Shown one piece after another: positions 57,519 to 64,000 of a DNA stretch of 64,000 nucleotides. This DNA comes from Austropuccinia psidii. Lineage: Eukaryota; Basidiomycota; Pucciniomycetes; Pucciniales; Sphaerophragmiaceae. Under the pieces are notes generated by a model. It ran no database searches. It had not been told where the DNA came from and saw nothing but the letters and a program-made list of their open reading frames with translations. A program made the position numbers and the translations under genes. Every line of letters begins with the position of its first letter. The first letter of the stretch is position 1. The stretch is from positions 47,448,196 to 47,512,195 of the forward strand of contig JALGQZ010000003.1 in the NCBI GenBank assembly GCA_023105745.1. Reading direction: 5' to 3'.

Positions 57519-57524
57519 TGATCC

Positions 57525-57542
57525 TTTTTTAGAGGGAGGGTA
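57525..57542 (+). other. F2 polypurine tract
   Basis: TTTTTTAGAGGGAGGGTA directly before the 3' LTR, same as C1 and F1. Confidence 0.7.
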
Positions 57543-58980
57543 TTTCAGCCTGTGATTCAAAACCAGAGCACAAGCATGACAGCCAAAAGACTATGAACCA
57601 ATGGTATAGCCAAGATACCACCAAAACATGGAGCTGAACCAAATCAGCTCAAAAAGTATCCAAATAAAGAGGAAACTCACTGCTTTCTGAAAACATAAGT
57701 CCCATCACCATAGGACAAGAAATAAAACAGTTATTCCTGCTCAAAGTTATCGCTGAGCATAAACCTTAATTTTCACCTCTCATGTAAAATCAAGAAGGAG
57801 AGGCTTAACCCCATCAAATGGGTACTCAAAATGAAGCTCAAAGACAGGGCTATCCAATGGTAGTAGCCAAACTGAGGTAGCACCCGTATTACTTGAGTTA
57901 TGGTCAAATTCAGGCCAAAGAAGGGTGAACAAATCTCTCACCTCTCATCTAACTTCTACAGTTTTAGTGTGAGATACTTGAAGTGGGGTCTTTTTGCAAA
58001 GAGCACAATCAGGGCTATCTGATGGTGTAATCCATTTCCCCATAGCTCAACTAGAACAAAAGTTATGGGGAAAATAAGCTCAATACAGCTTTTTGCCTAT
58101 ACCATGCAAATGTACAAAGTTCTTGTACATGGGATAACTTTGCCATATTTAATGATACCCATATCAAATGAGGAACCATTGTGTAGAGCACATACAGGGA
58201 TACACACCAAACCGATTTTGAGGTTGATATCTCAAGAATGGAGAAAGGTATGGCTGTTTTGAGGTCAGATTCCCACCTGCTTTCAGACACAGCTTTACCA
58301 TGGGATAATATCCCATAACCATGAATATGAGGTGTCAAATAGAAAAAGAAGCTTGTTTTTACTTCAATACCTCATATTTCAGTAAATACTGGGGTCCCAT
58401 ACAGTTTCTGTACAGCATTCTATGCATCATACACATCAGAATCAGGCTGTGCGGTCCCCAGATGAAAATTTTCACCCTGTATTGGTGAAAACTGCCCAGA
58501 TGTGGTTTCAAAACCACATCTGAGCTCAATACAGGTTATACAGGCTGTTTGCAAACCACAAGCCAGTACTAGAGAGTGAAAAAACCTTCACTTCCTCTAC
58601 GTGGAAAGGTCTAGCACCCTTTCCACCCCATTTCAGGATAAAAAGGAGGCTTTTCACAGCCAGAATTGTTTCCTCATCCTGCTCTTGAATATCCTATGTA
58701 GTAAACTGTCCAAAACAGTTTTACTCTTGGGTAATAATCAGGGTATAAATATAATTTTAATTATTGTAGTTCTTATTATAGTAATCCAACTGGTAGGACT
58801 GCATCCAGGGTTCTCAATAGCACTCACCACCACTATTTTTCAATAGTAGAACCCTTTTATTATATTATAAACCATTATATTATTAAAAGACTCTTACTTT
58901 AAAATTATTTTCATGTGTCACAGTCATAGTTCTAGTTGTAAATAGCCTAATTAGTGCTTCAACATAGACTCCAGCTGACA
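57543..58980 (+). repeat. F2 3' LTR
   Basis: It starts TTTCAGCCTGTGATTC and ends CAGCTGACA, followed by GCTCC. It keeps the 11 bp inverted repeat at 58498-58521. The other inverted repeat (near 58112) has decayed to TGTACAAA/CTTGTACA. Confidence 0.9.
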
Positions 58981-58985
58981 GCTCC

Positions 58986-59247
58986 AAACTCCTAAGAGTT
59001 CTATGGTCTTCTCCTGACCCAGAAAGCTCTTGATGTGTAAGTAGGAGATCATGGCCCCCTGCAAAAGGCTTGAGCTTATTTCCCACCCCTCTTCTTTTGC
59101 TGCTCTGAACCAATTTTTGTATTAGGACTGATATATTGCTATGGCTGCCACTTGGAAGGCTCATCCCTCAAAATATTACCTTCAATTAGTTCAGGCTCAG
59201 AGTTCACACCAAATTTTGTTGTTACAGACCTTGGGGTATGGGGGGCA
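58986..59247 (-). pseudogene. M2 Gag start and X segment
   Basis: The Gag frame starts at ATG 59164-59162 (MSLPSGSHSNISVLIQ) and reads GHDLLLTHQELSGSGEDHRT into the F2 target site. The overlapping frame X reads EGWEISSSLLQGAMISY and GVWSP, continuing as LSCKDNV beyond F2 at 49350. In X there is one stop (TAA in YQS-stop-YKNW). The ATG is followed 14 nt later by an AG, the layout seen in F and B elements. The 5' part is cut by B1 at 59247. Confidence 0.68.
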
Positions 59248-61230
59248 TGTGAACCTTTGAGATATTACCACATACCCAAAAAGGTCACAAGAAATATTTA
59301 AAATAATTACACATTAAAAATAATTACCTTAAAACTATAAAAATGCACTAAATAGGTATAAAACTTGGTTTAACTTAAAAAACAATGCATAAACATGTGA
59401 ACTAAATTATACCATTGGATTCCCCATGGTAAAAATACACATATACCATTTTTATGGAATATCTGTAAAGTCAATATTTAATGAGTTATGAGTAATAATA
59501 CCTTATAAAAAACAAAAATCCTTAATTATTTCAAATACCAATGAAACAGAATGTAAAATAAATACTACCATTGGATTTTTCATAAATATATACACATAGA
59601 ACAATTAATAAGCTAATCTCCAAAGTCAATAATTAAGGAATTAAGCTGAATATATGCACTTTTTTGGTCAATACATATATTCAAGGATCTTACCTAATAT
59701 CTTTTGAAAGATACATGATAGAGTGATGAACCAAAAATAAAGTCATAACTTAATTACTGTAGGAATACAAAAAAGAGCTTTATTTTACAAGTTATAAGCA
59801 AGGTTCAAACTTGTAAGGGATTCTTGATTAAAATCAATAGACCTGTTGACCATTTTTTCGTGAAGGTGGTCCAAACTTAAAAAGAAGTAAACAGCTGGAT
59901 TCTACTAGTTGATTCGTGAAGAATGATGTATTTTTTATTACAATATTCAAGGTATCACCCTTGAAATTATTGTTTGAAGTTTAAAATATTAAATTTAGAC
60001 AGAAAAGAGGAGTTATAAGAAAAATCATCAAAAATACAGCTTTTATGATGTAATGAAATTCTCTTCAAAGTTTTAAGAGGACATTCCAAGCTATCAGAAC
60101 CCAATCTCAGAATAGCTGTAGCGTGTATAACTTAAGAGTTATTAATGATCAAAGTTTAAGCTTCAATTTGATCATTTAAGAGCACTCACTGTAATCTTAT
60201 TTTGAGCTTAAAAGTCATATAAGTGATAAAACTGGTGAATACTATTAGAATAGAATTAAAACTAATAAAATCCACGAAGTTTAGCCTTCTGCCAAGCCTA
60301 TTATGTCATCAAACTTAGAGCTATAGTGATAACTCTAAATAATGGCGTAATTATGAGGTAAGATGGTTTGATCATGATATAATCATCACCAAACCTTAAA
60401 ATATTGATCAATTCTAGTAGAAAGCATCCGTAAACGTCTACTAGAAGCCTGTTGGACTCTAGGAGGGGGGTATTTACTATAAATGGCGCTCTTTTTACTC
60501 TTTTTTCCCCTAAGACGCTTACAAAACATTAAATCATTGAATAAAAAGGTAATTTATTTATTCTTTATATATAAGACTTTTATATTATTAAAGACCAAAG
60601 TTAATTTTAATATAATAATCATCCTTGACGTGATTATTGCAATTATTCAATTGTTTTGTTTAAATTTCTCTTAAAAACCTCTATTCCATGTAAAATCAAG
60701 AAAAATTGTAATTTCTCTTAATTTCTATTGTAGCTACAATTTAAATAAGCTTTATTTACATTCTTAGGAGTAAAATTATCCAAAATTATTATATTAAGCA
60801 TTAAAAGTTGGTTATTTCTCTTATTATAATAATTTTTCTCTATTATTACTTTAATAATTCTATAATTAATATAACTAGTATTTTTATTAATTTATAACTT
60901 CAATATTAGTAATTTTATTGTTATTAATTGTTTTTTATTGATAAAAAACAATTTTTTACGCCTTTATTATTTGTTGGTAACAATGATAAAGTTCTTTTAA
61001 ATATATTAATTATCTTATATTAATATATTTATTTATTATATTATTTTTTTTATAATATAAATTATATTATTATATATATTTAATAATATGATTATTTTAC
61101 GCCATAATTATAATAATTCTTCATTATTATAATTATTTTTATCTTATTTCTTGCATTTATAAGGACATTCATAGTACAATAAGTAAAATATTAGTAATTT
61201 TTAATTATTGTTTCATAGTCAAACCTTACA
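59248..61230 (+). repeat. B1 5' LTR
   Basis: It starts TGTGAACCTTTGAG and ends AACCTTACA, 1983 bp, aligning with the solo LTR at 47029-49014 throughout. AT-rich, with no gene. Confidence 0.9.
60479..60486 (+). promoter_or_regulatory. TATA box of the B1 LTR
   Basis: TATAAATG, with CTCTTTTTTCCCCTAAG about 20-30 bp downstream; same place as in the solo LTR at 48259. Confidence 0.5.
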
Positions 61231-61250
61231 TTTGGGGTCCTGGCCATGAT
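61231..61250 (+). other. B1 primer-binding-site region
   Basis: TTTGGGGTCCTGGCCATGAT directly after the LTR. Confidence 0.6.
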
Positions 61251-61688
61251 ATTTTCTCTAAAAGACTTTTAAGAGATTCTAACTGAGTTTATCCAATAAT
61301 AAATTATAATTATAATCATAAAATTATATAATGATTTTAAATACTATTGAGGCATTTGGAAAACAATTGAACCATCTTACACGTGGTTTTTCACATCTGT
61401 AGACTTGCAAGAACTTTCTTTGAGTGACTCTAGTAATTGAAAAAGATATTTTATAAATGAAAATAATTTTATAAAAAAATCATACCCATTTTTTATTTTA
61501 TTCTTTAAAAATAAAAATATAAAAAAAAAATTATAAATAAAAAACCAATAAAAAAAAACTTATTTTTTCTTCATTTTAATTTCATTTCTTTACTTATTTT
61601 CATTCTTTAAGATATAAAAGCAATTTTTACGTGGAAAATTTCCATATCTTACCAAAAATATCACTTTTTATATAAAAGACTTATATTT
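61251..61688 (+). other. B1 untranslated leader
   Basis: Very AT-rich stretch with poly-A and poly-T runs. No gene or repeat seen. Confidence 0.5.
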
Positions 61689-61850
61689 ATTTGTCTCTTT
61701 TAGTGTTTGAAGATAATCCAACAGAGGACAACCAAACCACTGTTGAAAGATTGGTGGAAGAAACTTGTTAAAGTTCTCCAACACCAATAATCACTTAGAA
61801 AAAGAAAGCTAAATTAGACTTTCCAGGACCCACCATTCAGGACTCTGAAG

Positions 61851-61932
61851 GTGAGTACCTCATTTATAAATTGCCATAAGAAGAATTCCTGTTCTGAAAT
61901 CCTGTTATTTCTTATTTTTTTACAACTACCAG
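61851..61932 (+). other. B1 intron 1
   Basis: GTGAGT donor at 61851 and a T-rich run ending TACAACTACCAG at 61932, 82 nt. Splicing joins DSE to EEAPN in frame and avoids the intron's own sequence. Confidence 0.5.
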
Positions 61933-62064
61933 AAGAGGCTCCCAATACTCCATCCAATCAGATGGAGCTGGACTCAGAGGTAGAATTGATTCCTCAAAAG
62001 GGAAAAGGAAGGGCAATATCCCCAGTGGAACAGAATCCACACAAGGAAGTGCCTTATCCCAAAG

Positions 62065-62130
62065 GCAAGTCCCAGAAATGCCCATGATATCTGAACCAAA
62101 GTTGGAACTAAGTATGAGTGACTCAAACAG
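62065..62130 (+). other. B1 intron 2 containing the Gag start codon
   Basis: Donor GCAAGT at 62065 (GC instead of GT), branch-like GAACTAAG, Gag ATG at 62114, acceptor CAAACAG ending at 62130. Its 66 nt removal takes out the stops at 62085-62117 that otherwise separate the two halves of X, and the joined frame is open. Confidence 0.55.
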
Positions 62131-62833
62131 GTACAAATCACATTCAGAGGGCTCAAATAGACATTTACATGAGCCAGTACAAACAGTACTACACAGTGTA
62201 CAAAGCCAAGGACTGGGAAATGTTGCCCCAAATACACCAAGGAGTGATGAACTCCTGGAACATCCTGAAAAAGTTCCTCAAAGAGCAGGAAATAGTGAGA
62301 TACTGCAATGGATGGAATCCACTATGATCCAAACCTCAAATCAAAAAGATCAAGGAGTACCATGCCAAAAAGAAGGAGGCAACCAAGGAAGAAGCCCCAG
62401 TAGCTTCTACCAGCAAGCCCCAAGCCAACCCACTTCCCCAAGAAGGGAAGAAGAACAAGAAAAAGAATTGGAGAAAACCATATTCCCCAAGCTACAGGAT
62501 TCCAAAAATCCAAAAGGATGTCATGGAAAATGTCTACAACATGGCCAGAACCTTGATGGAATTCAAGGACAAGGAAGAACAAAGAATGAGACAACCTCAT
62601 TTCCCAAAGAAATAACCTTGTCAAAAGATGTTGTAAATACTTTAACAGAAATTAAAAATAGTATATTACCTCTGAAAGAAATTAAAAACAGTTTATTATC
62701 ATTACAAGAAAGAAACAATAACTTATGTTCTTTAACAAAGATTGTTGTACAAAATAAAAAAGAAATTGACAACATTAAGTTTATTGTTGAAAATAATAAA
62801 CCAAATATTTTAATTGATAACACTCAAAAATGA
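62114..62833 (+). pseudogene. B1 Gag N-terminal region (frame Y)
   Basis: Open from an ATG at 62078; the second ATG at 62114 (MSDSNRYKSHSEGSN) matches the conserved start position behind the branch motif. It stays open to 62833: SPSSFYQQAPSQPTSPRREE, LQHGQNLDGIQGQGRTKNE, then an Ile/Asn/Lys-rich coiled coil (VNTLTEIKNSILPLKEIKNS). It ends at TGA and shifts frame before the capsid ORF at 62887. Together with X it is a ~500 nt dual-frame region. Confidence 0.65.
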
Positions 62834-62886
62834 ATACAAGGACAATAAGAATTGTATAAATACATAAAAGATATCAAAAAAAAACT

Positions 62887-63690
62887 TTGACAATCAATTA
62901 TGACGTGAGTATTGACAATCTTATAGAAAAACTAAGCAAACTAAGTATTTCTGTAGAAAGATTTGAAGAAAAGACTTCATCACACCACAAATTACTTTTA
63001 GACCATGTGGAAAACAGTGATGAAGCAAGAATGCATCTGAAAGATGACATTGAAAGTGAAATAAGGCTTATTACTGAAAAAATGGATAAAATTAATGAGG
63101 CTAACTCAATTATGCCAAAGTTATCAACCCCATTTTCTTACACAAGAAGCCCTGTTAAACCAAAAAAGGAATTAACAAATCCATTTATAACAGACTTGAG
63201 TCACCAAGACAATAACCAAGTCTTAATGAAGGAAGCACCTCAATTAAAAGAATGGCCAACATTCACAGGAGAAGGTGAATATGACCACATGTCATTTATC
63301 AAGACAATTGACATGTTACAAGAAGATGATACCATACCAGATTAATTAATTACTGCAAGATTACATTCACTGTTTGAAAAATCTGCAAAAAGATGGTATT
63401 ATGGCATAAGACAAACAAATGGCAAAAATACCAGGTCTTGGTGGAAACAACAAATAATCACCAAGTGGGCTAATGATTCCTGGAGGTACAAGATAGAGAA
63501 TGCATTTGAAAGTTCTTTCCTTTACCCAGACCAAGACAAACCTTCAACTTGGTTCTTAAAACAAGCTGCAAGACTCAATGCATTGTACCCAGAAATGTCA
63601 CAAAAGATGGTGCACATGAAAATACTTAAGAAATGTGGAGGAGAGCTAGAACATGCCCTGAGAAGCAGGTGTATAGAACCATGCTCCACA
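62887..63690 (+). pseudogene. B1 Gag capsid
   Basis: 62887-63345 holds a coiled coil (DNLIEKLSKLSISVERFEEK) and then the capsid start, EWPTFTGEGEYDHMSFIKTI, ending at a TAA at 63343. The frame continues: LITARLHSLFEKSAKRWYYG, WWKQQIITKWANDSWRYKIE, WFLKQAARLNALYPEMSQKM, KILKKCGGELEHALRSRCIE, then a TAA near 63692. The capsid forms the particle shell. Two stops only. Confidence 0.78.
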
Positions 63691-64000
63691 TAAGAGTATA
63701 TCAATGCACTAGGGGAAATGGTGACAAGAACAAAAATTGGCAGAACTTGGAAGAAATTGGATATTAAAAGTCCAAACAAGCCATTTATCAAAAAAGATAA
63801 ATCAAAAGAAGCTTTCAAGCCCAATACATCCAACAATAATGAGCAAAGCAAATCCCATAAATGTGGAGGCATTGGACACTTAGCCAATAACTGCCTCAAA
63901 AAGGGAAAGATTAAGGAAATTGTGGAAACAGAAAACCACACTGACAAAGAGGAGGAATCTGACTCTGAAAAAGATACAGAAGAGTCAGAAAGTTCTGAAA
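63691..64000 (+). pseudogene. B1 Gag nucleocapsid, cut by the window end
   Basis: EYINALGEMVTRTKIGRTWK, a basic stretch, then the zinc-knuckle equivalent SHKCGGIGHLANNC near 63850-63890, where the first Cys is Ser, followed by an acidic tail (ETENHTDKEEESDSEKDTEE) running off the edge. Protease and pol should follow outside. Confidence 0.72.

Larger units (their letters stand above)
49361..58980 (+). mobile_element. F2, complete 9.6 kb Gypsy element
   Basis: LTRs 49361-50782 and 57543-58980, perfect target duplication GCTCC (49356-49360 and 58981-58985), primer-site region, full gag-protease-RT-RNase H-integrase-chromodomain order on the plus strand, and polypurine tract. It sits inside M2 gag, whose frame resumes at 58986. 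It is the best-preserved element here, yet has at least eight stops or frameshifts and a broken RT box. Confidence 0.92.
39026..59247 (-). mobile_element. M2, Gypsy chromodomain element carrying nested insertions
   Basis: Minus-strand element: 3' LTR 39026-40333, then chromodomain tail, integrase, RNase H, RT, protease, capsid and Gag start, ending at 59247 where B1 cuts it. Its own DNA is only about 7 kb of this span; the rest is four insertions (43573-45208, 47029-49014, 49361-58980, 59248 onward). The Gag and Pol frames are continuous across three junctions once the insert and one target duplication are removed. The 5' LTR lies outside the window. Confidence 0.85.
61689..62615 (+). pseudogene. 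B1 overlapping ORF X (three exons)
   Basis: Proposed join 61689-61850, 61933-62064, 62131-62615. Exon 1 (VFEDNPTEDNQ..., FPGPTIQDSE) has two stops. Exon 2 begins EEAPNTPSNQMELDSE and ends VPYPK. Exon 3 reads GTNHIQRAQIDIYMSQYKQY, YKAKDWEMLPQIHQGVMNSW, FLKEQEIVRYCNGWNPL, a TGA at 62325, then EEAPVASTSKPQANPLPQEG, KNWRKPYSPSYRIPKIQ, NMARTLMEFKDKEEQRMRQ and a stop at 62613. Exon 3 overlaps Gag in another frame. The ending matches M2 and M1. Function unknown; the protein is basic toward its C-terminus. Confidence 0.55.
59248..64000 (+). mobile_element. B1, Gypsy element, 5' part only
   Basis: 5' LTR 59248-61230, primer-site region, spliced-looking leader, Gag capsid and nucleocapsid up to the window edge. 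It inserted into M2 gag; the left 5-mer is GGGCA (59243-59247) and the right copy lies outside. Gag frames carry a few stops, so this copy is decayed but younger-looking than M1 and H1. Confidence 0.85.

Noticed and set aside
49361..58980. Repeat-induced point mutation as the cause of the stops
   Set aside because: The Trp-to-stop changes are TGG to TGA, which puts the mutated C in a CpC rather than the CpA context typical of Neurospora-type RIP. A proper dinucleotide count would be needed.

Overview
This window is wall-to-wall retrotransposon DNA from a large, AT-rich eukaryotic genome. I recognise no host gene, rRNA, tRNA or CRISPR array. The pol motifs belong to Ty3/Gypsy chromodomain elements (gag, DSG/DTG protease, RT, RNase H, HHCC/DDE integrase, C-terminal chromodomain-like tail), and their wording matches what I remember of rust-fungus polyproteins (Pucciniales, especially Austropuccinia psidii). 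The rust assignment is inference from memory; the element structure is read from the sequence.

Left block (1-17362): a minus-strand family-F element (F3: protease/gag at 1366-2105 and 13586-15500, 5' LTR 16058-17362) is split by a complete but decayed minus-strand Gypsy element, M1 (2106-13585). M1's 3' LTR is itself split by a ~2 kb repeat with internal tandem repeats (E1). A family-A LTR (A1, 1-1360) also sits in F3.

Middle block (17363-34012): an old plus-strand Gypsy pol of another lineage (H1, 18830-20934 and 26923-27125) has its integrase split by a complete LTR-LTR element, C1 (20935-26922, TSD GGTAT). C1 kept gag but lost pol. H1 then runs into minus-strand element F1 (27133-34012), which has an intact 5' LTR and an ~86 bp remnant of its 3' LTR. 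Next come repeat E2 (34023-36026), an unassigned stretch, and a truncated family-C LTR (37367-38487).

Right block (39026-64000): minus-strand Gypsy element M2 starts with its 3' LTR at 39026 and runs through pol and gag to 59247, where its 5' part is cut by the last insertion. Its coding region is interrupted by four elements: a GGCC-rich solo LTR (G, 43573-45208, TSD ATCAG), a family-B solo LTR (47029-49014, TSD TTGGC), a complete 9.6 kb element F2 (49361-58980, TSD GCTCC), and the 5' part of B1 (59248 to beyond the window). Removing each insert and one TSD copy restores the M2 reading frame.

The most interesting signal is in the gag leaders. In F1, F2, F3, B1 and M2 the Gag start codon lies 14-20 nt upstream of a 3' splice-site-like AG, usually behind a CTAA(C/T/G)-type branch motif and inside an apparent intron. 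That intron is 68 nt in F1 and F2 and 66 nt in B1. Splicing would remove the Gag start and join an upstream exon in frame to a second ORF (called X here) that overlaps gag by several hundred bases in another frame. This looks like a splice switch between genomic gag-pol RNA and a spliced accessory protein.
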